Made by a program: the position numbers and the translations under genes. Below the pieces are notes generated by a model. That model saw nothing but the letters and a program-made list of their open reading frames with translations. It was not told the DNA's origin and made no database searches. Positions 1 through 7,063 of a DNA stretch of 40,022 nucleotides are shown here, one piece after another (within the stretch, counting starts at the first letter, position 1; each line of letters opens with the position of its first letter). This stretch comes from Devosia psychrophila. GTDB lineage: Bacteria > Pseudomonadota > Alphaproteobacteria > Rhizobiales > Devosiaceae. The DNA is taken from the NCBI RefSeq assembly GCF_000971275.1, contig NZ_LAPV01000075.1:1-40022 (forward strand), in the 5' to 3' direction.

Positions 1-238
1 TGGCCGTGCGCCGCTGCTTGCGCGATTTACCGGCTTCCACGCGCAGCCAGTCGGAGAGCTTTTGCGCAAACCGATCAAGCTTGCTGGGCCGCGCAGGAAC
101 CTTGAACTTCGGCTCCACCGTGTCGGCCCGCAGATACTTGCGAATGGTGTTGCGCGACAATCCAGTGCGCCGCTCAATCTCCCGGATCGGCATCCCCTCA
201 CGGAAATGCCAGCGCCGGATTACGCTCAATAACGCCAT
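1..238 (-). CDS. istA: IS21-family transposase IstA, N-terminal part (runs off window)
   Basis: IstA is the DDE transposase that, with the AAA+ helper IstB, moves IS21-family elements. The minus-strand frame starts at an ATG (238-236) and gives about 79 residues before the window edge. It has the characteristic IstA opening: a helix-turn-helix with RRWHFREGMPIREIERRTG followed by LSRNTIRKYLRAD, then a basic region rich in Lys and Arg. The frame is open through the part visible. The catalytic domain is not in the window, so intactness of the transposase cannot be judged. Confidence 0.85.
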   Translation of the reverse strand, partial: MALLSVIRRWHFREGMPIREIERRTGLSRNTIRKYLRADTVEPKFKVPARPSKLDRFAQKLSDWLRVEAGKSRKQRRTA

Positions 239-289
239 GTCGATCACTCCAGTGCTCCCCGACCAACAGCCAGGGAACGATCAAAACAT

Positions 290-339
290 GGGTCAGATCT
301 CAGTGAAAACTTATGCCCTTAAAGGGTCAGATCTCAGCG
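290..339. repeat. Tandem pair of 14-bp IS21 terminal repeats
   Basis: GGGTCAGATCTCAG occurs at 290-303 and again at 324-337 in the same orientation, 34 bp apart. Each copy is centred on the palindrome AGATCT. Paired direct repeats near the tip are a known feature of IS21-family ends, where IstA binds. Their position between the istA start and the inferred element end supports that role; binding itself is inference. Confidence 0.6.
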
Positions 340-349
340 GCAATCAACA

Positions 350-580
350 GACGAGGGGCAGGACTCATTGATCCACAAGATGAAGGTTGCTGCGCAGGCG
401 ATTGCCGACAGGAAATTGTAGGCTCAATCGGCCAGCATGGCGGCCGACCCGATCGACGTGGTGCGATTTTCGACGTTGATCATGGCCGAAGGGCGTTTCG
501 AAACTGGGTTCAAGACCGACGCAGATACCGGCTTTGCCAGTTTCCTGCGCCTGATGGATGTCCGCTACCGCAAGCTTTAG
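350..580 (+). pseudogene. 3' remnant of an unidentified gene, cut by IS21 end and carrying an in-frame stop
   Basis: From the inferred IS boundary a single frame reads through to a TAG at 578-580, interrupted by one in-frame TAG at 419-421. The downstream part, from the ATG at 437, ends in a protein-like tail (DPIDVVRFSTLIMAEGRFE, later LRLMDVRYRKL). It ends 12 bp before the start of the ABC ATPase, so it was probably the first surviving gene of that operon. I do not recognise the family. Loss of the 5' part to the IS insertion plus the internal stop argue that it is dead. A short independent gene starting at 437 (47 codons) is the alternative. Confidence 0.45.
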
Positions 581-592
581 GATAGTCCTGCC

Positions 593-1275
593 ATGGCCGG
601 CCTGAACTGTGCAGTCGCCGGACTTCGGCTCGACCTTGGCGGCGAAACCATCATCGATCTGCCTGCGCTACGTATCGCATCCGGAACGCTGACAGTACTC
701 GATGGCCCTTCGGGTGCGGGCAAATCCAGTCTGCTGTATTTGCTGTCCGGGCTGCTGTTGCCCGATTTCGGTAGCCTGGAATGGGCCGACACCGATTTGG
801 TCGGCCTGAATGAACCTCAGCGAGACGGCTGGCGCCGGCTCATGCCGGCTTCATCTTCCAGAATTTCCACCTGACCGAAGAGCTCGATCCCCTTGCCAAC
901 GTGCTGGTCCCCGCCTGGTTCGGCCACGCCTCCGCCGCACCGTGGCGACAGCGGGCGGCAGAATTGCTGGATAATCTCGGGGTTCCGCGCAATCGAACGA
1001 GCACAGCGCTGCTGTCGCGCGGCGAGCAGCAACGCGTGGCCATCGCCCGGGCCCTGATGTTTGATCCTGCAGTAATTTTTGCCGACGAACCAACGGCGAG
1101 CCTTGACGCAGCGTCGGGCGCCGTGGTGATCGCCGCATTGGCACGATTGGCTCATGCCGAGGGTCGTACAGTGATCGTCGCCAGCCATGATCCAGCGCTG
1201 CTTGCGGCCGCAGACCTTACCATTGCGCTCGAGCACGGGCACCCAGTGCGCATCGTTTCCAAGGCAGCATCATGA
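593..1275 (+). pseudogene. ABC transporter ATP-binding protein (LolD/MacB-like), frameshifted
   Basis: This would be the cytoplasmic ATPase of a MacB/LolD-type ABC transporter driving the permease encoded next. The first frame (593-840) contains Walker A GPSGAGKSS. The second (from 841) starts inside a Q-loop motif, [10 protein letters not shown], then has an altered signature LSRGEQQR (LSGGEQQR is usual), Walker B VIFADEPT and the H-loop SHD. The two halves join at about 839-841, where loss of one base (or gain of two) changes frame, and the conserved order of motifs shows they were one gene of about 228 codons. The end overlaps the permease start by 4 bp (ATGA). The frameshift removes everything after the Walker A region, so no functional ATPase is expected unless this is a sequencing error. 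Confidence 0.75.
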
Positions 1276-2526
1276 ACCCGTTGCCAATCGTCTGGGCCAG
1301 CCTGCGCCGCAATGGTTTTACTTCAGTGCTGTTCGTGGTCGTCGTCGCCTTGGTCGTCGCCTTTGGCAAAGCCATTTCCGCACAGGAGCGCGCGTTGCGC
1401 AGCGGCAGTGTACGGGCGGCCGACAAGTTCGATCTGATCGTGGCCGCGCCCGGCAGCTTCAATGACGTGCTTCTGTCCACGGTCTATCTCAACCCAAGCG
1501 CAGTGGAACTGCTCGACCCGGCAGTCAGCGCATCCTTATTGGCCGAGCCCGCGACCGAGTTTGTCGCGCCGATCGGCTTTGGCGGCAGCATAGATGGCGC
1601 GCCGCTAGTGGGAACCATCGCGCCATTTGTCGAGTATCTGTCCGGCGGGCTCGGGGAAGGGCGGATGTTTGCCCAGATCAACGAGGCGGTGGTGGGGGCT
1701 TTGGCGCCGTTCTCGCTGGGCGATGAACTCGAAGTGCATCACAGGACCGAAGCCGGTGGCATCGATGCCGATGCGGCAGCGGATGCGCTCGAGGCCGAGG
1801 CTCACGACCACGAACACGAACACGAGGGTGACCACCATGGCATCACCGTCGTGGGCCGCATGCTGCCCACCGGCACGCCTTGGGATCGCGCTAGTGTGGT
1901 GCCGATCGAATATGATTGGGAAGCGCATGGCCTGGGGACTGGCCACACAGCTGGTGACATGCGTATCGGCCCACCGTTTGAGGCGCGACCGCTGCCCGGC
2001 ATTCCGGCCATGGTGGTCAAGCCACGCGACGTTGCCGCCGCCTATGGCCTACGCGGTCAGTATCGGACGGAGCAATCCACGGCCTTCTTTCCTGCCGAGG
2101 TCCTGGTCGGTCTCTATGCTGTGCTGGGAGATGTGACCGTCATCATGGGTGGGCTGACCCTGGCCTCGCAGGGGCTGGTGATGGTGGCGGCGATCCTTGC
2201 CGGCATCGTTGCTATCCTTGACTTGCAGCGCCAGCGCTTCGCTGTGCTGAGAGCGCTGGGCGCCTCGCCGAGTTTCATTTGCCACCGTCTGTGCCTATGT
2301 GACTGCACTGGTGGTTTCCGGCGCGCTGATCGGCCTTGTGCTGGATTGGGCAGTGGCTGTGCTCTTGTCAGCCGCGATAGCTCAATCGACGGGGATCGCC
2401 ATGCAGGCGGTGGTCGGTTGGCGCGAGCTAGGTCTGACTGGCGCTGTCATTGTGCTGTGTCTGGTATTGGCCACCATTCCCGCACTGCTGATCTACCGCC
2501 GCCCAGTCATCGAGGGCCTGCGTTAG
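1272..2526 (+). pseudogene. FtsX/LolE-like ABC permease with His-rich periplasmic loop, frameshifted
   Basis: This is a MacB/LolC-type permease: an N-terminal membrane helix (residues about 13-32, SVLFVVVVALVVAFG), a large periplasmic region, and a C-terminal helical bundle. Around residues 176-190 the loop contains AHDHEHEHEGDHHG, a likely divalent-metal-binding stretch. The frame is correct up to about 2276 (LRALGASPSF). It then continues in another frame from 2278 (FATVCAYVTALVVSG) to a TAG at 2524-2526, ending in an IYRRPVIEGLR tail typical of the family. One extra base near 2277 (or loss of two) explains the shift; the uninterrupted original frame instead runs into junk ending at 2546. 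A related arrangement of ATPase and His-rich permease is known in zinc-responsive loci of other proteobacteria, so metal-linked transport is a reasonable but unproven guess. Confidence 0.7.
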
Positions 2527-2612
2527 CTCCATTTGCTAGGTCATGACGAGTGTCACCGTATAGTCGCCCCGACGTGATTTCTGGCAGCCAACAAAGCCTT
2601 CAGGAGCTCTGA

Positions 2613-2678
2613 ATGACTGATCGCCAGAAAGACCGGCCTATGTCTGCTCGATTAAAACCAACAAAGGCAATTTCATGA
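2613..2678 (+). CDS. Possible 21-codon leader ORF overlapping the next gene
   Basis: An ATG at 2613 lies 6 nt downstream of a strong Shine-Dalgarno AGGAG (2602-2606). It opens a 21-codon frame (starting MTDRQKDRPMS) whose TGA overlaps the ATG of the following 76-residue gene as ATGA. The follower has only a weak ribosome site of its own, so this short frame could drive its translation by coupling. The peptide is basic and polar with no recognisable domain. It may equally be chance; the ribosome site and the exact overlap are the only support. Confidence 0.35.
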   Translation: MTDRQKDRPMSARLKPTKAIS

Positions 2679-2905
2679 GCAAGCAAAGCGATATCGAGGC
2701 CACCCTCCTGTCCCTCGTCAAGCCAGGCATAACCTCCAAGCAGCTGCAAAAGGAAATCGGCAAAGCTCATCCGAAGGCATCCAAGAAGGACATCCGGCTC
2801 GCCGCCTTTGCGGCCATGATCAGCATCGTTGACAAGTCACCCGACGAGGCCTTGCAATTTCAAGATCTGGCAATAACCAAAGCCACGGAAACCGTCGAAG
2901 ATTGA
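2675..2905 (+). CDS. Small hypothetical protein, 76 aa
   Basis: This is a 76-residue soluble, Lys-rich protein with no signal peptide, membrane segment or cysteine. The sequence suggests a compact helical fold (VKPGITSKQLQKEIGKAHP, then KKDIRLAAFAAMISIVDKS). The first half reads like a small helix-turn-helix, but this is too weak to name a function. It stands alone between the damaged ABC locus and the convergent cystine transporter, with only the short upstream frame overlapping its start. I do not recognise the family. Confidence 0.5.
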   Translation: MSKQSDIEATLLSLVKPGITSKQLQKEIGKAHPKASKKDIRLAAFAAMISIVDKSPDEALQFQDLAITKATETVED

Positions 2906-3188
2906 ACCGACGCGGCCAAGATCGGCCGCAGCGACGAGTTTCCCAAAACCGAATGGTCGCTCATACTCGGTCATTCCGATGTCAGCCTATAAGTAGCTAG
3001 TCGGCAAACAATTGCTTTGCCACGGGGTCATCTAGAAACAGTCAATCCGCATTGCACTTGACCACAGCCTCGACCTGTTCAAACTTCTGGCCGACGGCCA
3101 GAAAGATCGCATGTCGCCGTTGATTGAGCTTTCCGTATCGCCGGGACATCCCCGGAACGCCCGGTTGTTCCACAAACTTGATACGTTT
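2906..3188. other. Intergenic region between convergent genes, with a hairpin
   Basis: This stretch separates the 76-aa gene from the minus-strand transporter operon. The only clear structure is a perfect 8-bp inverted repeat, TTCTGGCC (3085-3092) and GGCCAGAA (3096-3103) with a 3-nt loop, about 85 bp beyond the operon's last stop. It could terminate the minus-strand transcript but lacks a convincing U-tract. A plus-strand frame from about 3036 to 3211 is open but shows no recognisable domain. Confidence 0.35.
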
Positions 3189-3950
3189 TTAGCCTTGTCC
3201 GATCGATACTGACGCCAGCGACGACACAAAGCGCTTGGTACGCGGATCGACCGGGCTGCCAAAGACCTGGGCGGACGGGCCAGACTCGACGATGTTTCCG
3301 CCGTCGAGAAACAGCACATTACTGGCAATGGTCGATGCCAGGCGCAGGTCGTGGGTGGCCATCAGCATGGTAGTACCCTCGCGCGCCAATTGGGCCAAAA
3401 CCTCAACCACCTCACCTGCCAGTTGCGGATCGAGTGCAGAGGTCGGCTCGTCGCATAGCAAGACTTTGGGCGAGGGGGCAAGCGCCCGGGCAATCGCCAC
3501 GCGCTGCTGCTGACCGCCTGAGAGGTTTGCAGGCCAGGCATCCGCCTTATCACTCATGCCAACCTTGTCGAGTAGTTCCGTGGCTCGCCGGCGCGCATCC
3601 TGACGCGACCATTTGAGGACCGTCAGCAGTCCCTCCATGACGTTCTCAAGCGCCGTAAGGTGCGGGAAAAGCTGGAAATTCTGGAATACCATGCCGGTCT
3701 TGCGCCGCAGCGCCAGGACATCGGCTCGGTCGACCTTGCGGCCAGGCTCAAAGTCGACGACCGCGCCATCGATGCGAACGCGCCCCGATTGCGGTGTTTC
3801 GAGCAGGTTCACGCAGCGAAGCAACGTGCTCTTGCCGCTACCGGACGGGCCGATCAAGGCGGTGACGCTGCCCTCCGGGACAGTTAGACTCACACCCTTC
3901 AGCACCTCGGCGCCGTTGAAGCTCTTATGGATATTTTCGACGGCGATCAT
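3189..3950 (-). CDS. Amino acid (cystine-type) ABC transporter ATP-binding protein
   Basis: This is the cytoplasmic ATPase that powers import through the neighbouring permease. Its 253 residues match the normal length of polar amino acid ATPases. Walker A is GPSGSGKST near residue 33, the signature is LSGGQQQR, Walker B is VLLCDEPTSALD, and the H-loop is ATHD. The QNFQLFPHLT Q-loop is typical of the GlnQ/TcyN group. It overlaps the permease stop by 4 bp (ATGA), so the two are translationally coupled. It is the third gene of a binding protein-permease-ATPase operon. The cystine assignment rests on the permease and binding protein; the ATPase alone would say only polar amino acid. Confidence 0.88.
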   Translation of the reverse strand: MIAVENIHKSFNGAEVLKGVSLTVPEGSVTALIGPSGSGKSTLLRCVNLLETPQSGRVRIDGAVVDFEPGRKVDRADVLALRRKTGMVFQNFQLFPHLTALENVMEGLLTVLKWSRQDARRRATELLDKVGMSDKADAWPANLSGGQQQRVAIARALAPSPKVLLCDEPTSALDPQLAGEVVEVLAQLAREGTTMLMATHDLRLASTIASNVLFLDGGNIVESGPSAQVFGSPVDPRTKRFVSSLASVSIGQG

Positions 3951-4627
3951 GATGCGGCCTCCATGTAGCCGCCGTAGCGTGAGAAGCGCTTTTCGACGCG
4001 GGCCTGCAGGCTGGACAGCACGGAACTGACCACCAGATAAATCAGCGCAACTTCTACGTAGAGGATCAGTGGTTCATAGCTGGTGGCGACGATTCGTTGC
4101 CCAGCGCGAAACAGCTCGGGAACGGTGATCGCCGCGGCGAGGGAGGTGTCCTTGACCAGTGATATGAAGGTGTTGGACAGCGGCGGCACGGCAATCCGCG
4201 TCGCCTGTGGCAGAATGGTACGGCGCAGTGCCTGTGCCCAGGTCATGCCAATGGAATAAGCCGCTTCCCATTGGCCTTTGGGCACAGATAGCAAGACTGC
4301 CCGGATGATCTCGGACGTATATGCGCCCACGTTGAGCGTGAAGCCTATCAATGCGGCCGGAAAGGCATCCAACACGATGCCTGCGCTGGGCAGACCATAA
4401 AAAATCAGGAATAGCTGCACCAGCAGCGGAGTGCCGCGGATGATCCAGACATAGAAGCGAACCACCATTGCGAATGGCTTCGGCGCAAAGAGCCGCGTGA
4501 TAGCGGCGACGAACCCGAGACCCAGACCCAGTGCAAAAGACAGCAGTGTCAGCGGCACCGTGAAGAGGAGGCATGCCCAGAGCAGGGAGGGCAGCGACTC
4601 GATCATCAGGGAAAGCCAGGGTGACAT
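3947..4627 (-). CDS. Amino acid (cystine-type) ABC transporter permease
   Basis: This is the inner-membrane permease of a polar amino acid importer. It contains the HisM-type motifs RGTPLLVQLFLIFYGLP and NVGAYTSEIIRA, plus the EAA coupling loop (KGQWEAAYSIGMT through PQATRIAVPPLSN). The pattern KDTSLAAAITVPELFR is very like E. coli YecS/TcyL, which imports cystine. About five hydrophobic segments are visible. I chose the ATG at 4627 (MSPWLSLMIESLP, 226 residues). The longer frame from 4651 would start directly against a 14-bp hairpin and has no ribosome site. It sits between the binding protein and ATPase genes. Confidence 0.85.
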   Translation of the reverse strand: MSPWLSLMIESLPSLLWACLLFTVPLTLLSFALGLGLGFVAAITRLFAPKPFAMVVRFYVWIIRGTPLLVQLFLIFYGLPSAGIVLDAFPAALIGFTLNVGAYTSEIIRAVLLSVPKGQWEAAYSIGMTWAQALRRTILPQATRIAVPPLSNTFISLVKDTSLAAAITVPELFRAGQRIVATSYEPLILYVEVALIYLVVSSVLSSLQARVEKRFSRYGGYMEAAS

Positions 4628-4651
4628 CGCGGTTTCCATCAGTTCATGCAA

Positions 4652-4684
4652 GAAGGATCGGGCGATCTGGTCGCCCGATCCTTC
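4652..4684 (-). terminator. Strong hairpin between binding-protein and permease genes
   Basis: A perfect 14-bp inverted repeat (arms 4652-4665 and 4671-4684, 5-nt loop) lies 22 bp downstream of the binding-protein stop and 24 bp upstream of the permease start. There is no U-run after it on the minus strand. In many ABC importer operons such a hairpin protects the binding-protein mRNA or causes partial termination, so the binding protein is made in excess; I infer the same here. Confidence 0.65.
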
Positions 4685-4706
4685 TAGTTGCTAGCCGGCG
4701 CTTTCG

Positions 4707-5474
4707 CTACTGCGAGACGTCCTCGCCGAAATACTTCTGCGAGATCGTGGCATAGGTGCCGTCGGCCTTGATGGCCGCGAGCGCCTCGTTGATGGCGGCC
4801 AGCAGTTCCGGCTTGCCCTTCGCCAGCAGGACGCCAGAGAAGTCCGCGTCCGCTGCCGTGGCGACGACCTTGACGTCGGCATCAGGTTGCTGAGTCTTGA
4901 AGTCGAAGAACGACAGGCTGTCGTTGATAGTCGCATCGGCACGACCCTGAAGCACCAAGGCGACAGACTGGTCGAAGCCTTCCGTTGCCACGAGTTCAGC
5001 GCCGTACTGCTCGGCCAGCTTGCCGAAGTTGCTGGTGAGGGTCTGGGCCGCCTTCTTCCCGCTCAAGGTCTCGAAGCTGGTGATCTCGGTATTGTCACCG
5101 CGGACCACGAGGGCAGCCTTCGACGCGATATAGGGTTCGGAGAAGTCGTATTTGGATTGGCGGTCCGCATTGATGCCGACCTGGTTGATGACGACGTCAT
5201 AGCGGTTCGCATCGATGCCGGCGATCAGTCCATCCCATGGACCCTCGACAAACTCAGCCTCGACACCAAGATGCTTGGCGATGGCGCGGCCGATTTCAAC
5301 GTCGAAGCCAACGAGTTCGTTAGTGCTGTCGTGGAAGGTGAAGGGGGCATAGGTGCCTTCTGTGCCGATGCGGAGCGCGTCGGCCTGCTTGACCGTATCA
5401 AGCGCGGACTGGGCGAACGTCGGCGTTGCCAAGGCCAGCACACCAATGGCCAAAAGCCACTTCGAGAGTTTCAT
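4707..5474 (-). CDS. Cystine/amino acid ABC transporter substrate-binding protein
   Basis: This is the periplasmic solute-binding protein (SBP family 3) that delivers substrate to the permease. The start is the ATG at 5474, preceded by GAGGAG at good spacing. An upstream extension of the frame to 5696 is rejected because it would bury the signal peptide. The product is 255 residues with a cleavable signal (MKLSKWLLAIGVLALATPTFA). Family motifs follow: LRIGTEGTYAPFTF, LVGFDVEIGRAIAKHLG, EGPWDGLIAGIDANRYD and YDFSEPY. The pattern resembles E. coli TcyJ (FliY), the cystine-binding protein, matching the TcyL-like permease. It is the first gene of the operon and is followed by a strong hairpin. 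Confidence 0.87.
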   Translation of the reverse strand: MKLSKWLLAIGVLALATPTFAQSALDTVKQADALRIGTEGTYAPFTFHDSTNELVGFDVEIGRAIAKHLGVEAEFVEGPWDGLIAGIDANRYDVVINQVGINADRQSKYDFSEPYIASKAALVVRGDNTEITSFETLSGKKAAQTLTSNFGKLAEQYGAELVATEGFDQSVALVLQGRADATINDSLSFFDFKTQQPDADVKVVATAADADFSGVLLAKGKPELLAAINEALAAIKADGTYATISQKYFGEDVSQ

Positions 5475-5761
5475 AGTCTTCTCCTCATTTGCCGCTTCAC
5501 TTGCTGACCGGCATTTCTGGCTCGGAAACTGCACCTCTCCGTTGGCGGATTCAACTGGTTGGACGGATGTTTTCCCGAGCCGCCAAGCGTCGATATGCCG
5601 ATGCTCAAAACGCAGGTTTTTGTAGCGCTCCGTTGCGCTGAACGCTTCAGGGAAGGCATGGCGCACGGCTACATCGGCATCGACGTGGAACTGCATAGCC
5701 CGTTTTCCGTTGACTTTGAACGATCACACAAGCGTCAACATGATCAACTCAGACACCGCAC
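5475..5761. other. Upstream region of the cystine-type operon
   Basis: About 290 bp lie between the binding-protein start and the start of the remnant described next. The minus-strand promoter of the transporter should be here, but I cannot pick convincing -35 and -10 boxes. The minus-strand frame stays open to 5696 and reads as protein-like text (VRHAFPEAFSATERYKNLRF). It could be debris of another gene; I do not recognise it. Confidence 0.3.
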
Positions 5762-6106
5762 GTCCTCGCATTTGAAGCGGGCGAATCCGACGTCTGGTCG
5801 GTAAATGGCCGCTACGCCACTGACCGGCACGGCCATCCACAACGGTCACATGGTGCGTGACGAACTGCTAGGGCTAATGGCGCTGAGCGAAGCGGGCGCC
5901 TGCGGGAGGATGACCTCTTGACCGAATTCACCCTCCGGGACGTTTCCAACCGAATAGTGTTTCACCGGTCGCGCTTCGAGATTGACCACAATAGCAATCG
6001 CGAAGCGGCAGTTGGAGGAAAGGTCGCGATCAGGCTGTTTACGCGGGCAGCATCGGCAATCGCCGGCGACGCTCTGACTAGCACGGTGGCCTTCAAGTCA
6101 CCGTGA
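5762..6106 (+). pseudogene. Decayed fragment resembling N-formylglutamate amidohydrolase
   Basis: Three reading frames used in succession recover family-like text. They are VLAFEAGESDVWSVNG (from 5762), then ATPLTGTAIHNGHMVRDE followed by LLGLMALSEAG (frame of 5805), then LREDDLLTEFT and FHRSRFEIDHNSNREAAV (frame of 5918). The order, a short AIHxGH segment, an LREDD segment and an SRFEIDxNRxRExAV segment, resembles N-formylglutamate amidohydrolase-like proteins (PF05013), which are normally several hundred residues. Here the similarity stops after about 90 residues and at least two frameshifts are needed, so this is a non-functional remnant. The family call is from memory of motifs, without a search. 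Confidence 0.42.
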
Positions 6107-6179
6107 AGGCCATGATCCAATGTAACCGTAGGCGCATATAAGCCGAACTGACGTGCATATCGCCCCTAGAGGATCGCCA

Positions 6180-6911
6180 ATGTCCCGCTCAACTACCGCC
6201 ACCGTTGCCCGCACCCAGCCGAAGCGCGCCGTGCTCGCTGCAATGTTGCTCCTGCCTGCTTTGGCCTTTGGCCTCTGGAACCGGCCCGTAGACGCCCAAG
6301 AGGCGCCTGTCGAAATTCCGGCGCCTGCAACTACGTTGAATGAAACCAGCGCCAGTGCAACGGCGGTGTTTGCCGGCGGCTGCTTCTGGGGTGTGCAGGG
6401 CGTGTTCCAGCACGTGGCCGGCGTTACCAAGGCCGTCTCCGGCTATGCCGGCGGCGCCGCTGATACCGCCACGTATGACCAGAGCAGCAACGGCAGCACC
6501 GGCCATGCCGAGTCCATCCAGGTCACATATGATCCGTCCGTAGTCAGCTACGGCGACCTGCTGCAGATTTACTTCTCGGTTGCTCACAACCCGACCCAAT
6601 TGAATTACCAAGGTCCAGACCACGGCACTCAGTATCGTTCGACCATTTTTCCACTTAACGACGAGCAAACTGGTTACGCTAAGGCTTATATTGCTCAGCT
6701 GGATGAGACCGGCCTGTTCGATGGGCCGATTGTTACCACTGTCGAGCCTCAGAAGACTTTCTACGCCGCCGAGCAGTATCATCAGGATTTCCTGACGCTC
6801 AACCCGACCTACCCCTATATCGTGGTCAATGATCTGCCCAAGGTCGCCGCGCTGAAGCAGTTGTTCCCCGACGCCTATCGCGACGAACCCGTGTTGGTGG
6901 GCACGCTCTAA
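6180..6911 (+). CDS. msrA: Peptide-methionine (S)-S-oxide reductase MsrA, exported, single cysteine
   Basis: MsrA reduces methionine-S-sulfoxide in proteins. The catalytic motif GGCFWG contains Cys68; family signatures GYAGG, HAESIQVTYDP, HNPTQLNYQGPDHGTQYRS and AAEQYHQDF follow. The start at 6180 follows AGAGGA (6168-6173); an in-frame ATG at 6153 is less well placed. Residues 15-39 form a basic then hydrophobic segment ending VDAQEA, so the enzyme is probably exported to the periplasm or anchored in the membrane. Cys68 is the only cysteine in the 243-residue protein. The resolving cysteines of E. coli-type MsrA are absent, so recycling must use another thiol donor. It is a monocistronic gene flanked by a remnant and an IS relic. 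Confidence 0.92.
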   Translation: MSRSTTATVARTQPKRAVLAAMLLLPALAFGLWNRPVDAQEAPVEIPAPATTLNETSASATAVFAGGCFWGVQGVFQHVAGVTKAVSGYAGGAADTATYDQSSNGSTGHAESIQVTYDPSVVSYGDLLQIYFSVAHNPTQLNYQGPDHGTQYRSTIFPLNDEQTGYAKAYIAQLDETGLFDGPIVTTVEPQKTFYAAEQYHQDFLTLNPTYPYIVVNDLPKVAALKQLFPDAYRDEPVLVGTL

Positions 6912-6917
6912 TCTCGG

Positions 6918-6953
6918 TTGCCGGACTGCGCTGTGGTGGTTCGGCAATTTTTT
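6918..6953 (+). terminator. Possible intrinsic terminator of msrA
   Basis: Six-bp arms TTGCCG (6918-6923) and CGGCAA (6942-6947) are followed at once by six T residues (6948-6953), starting 7 bp after the msrA stop. The loop is long (18 nt), which makes the hairpin weak, but the U-tract and position fit a terminator. Confidence 0.45.
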
Positions 6954-7063
6954 CGACGCTGAGTACCTACATGGCTTTTCGTCTGAACCTGGCTGCGATG
7001 CGAAGGACCAGTTCACAGTGGGCGCCAAGGTCCATTTCAAAGGGTCGGGATCCACAGTCCTAA

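Larger units (their letters stand above)
1..349 (-). mobile_element. IS21-family insertion sequence, one end (partial)
   Basis: The left edge of the window holds the istA-proximal end of an IS21-family element. It comprises the IstA start on the minus strand plus about 110 bp of terminal non-coding DNA containing two copies of a 14-bp repeat. IS21 ends typically carry multiple transposase-binding repeats and finish in 5'-TG...CA-3'. Read from the flank inward, a TG at 349-348 precedes the outer repeat, so I place the element end at about 349; this boundary is inferred. The rest of the element, including istB, lies outside the window. The DNA immediately beyond is a truncated reading frame, consistent with insertion into a gene. 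Confidence 0.7.

Noticed and set aside
3036..3211. Open plus-strand frame after the 76-aa gene
   Set aside because: It has no start codon with a ribosome site, no recognisable motif, and overlaps the end of the ATPase gene on the other strand.
5475..5696. N-terminal extension of the substrate-binding protein
   Set aside because: A clear signal peptide and GAGGAG ribosome site fix the start at 5474; the extension would put about 74 residues before the signal.
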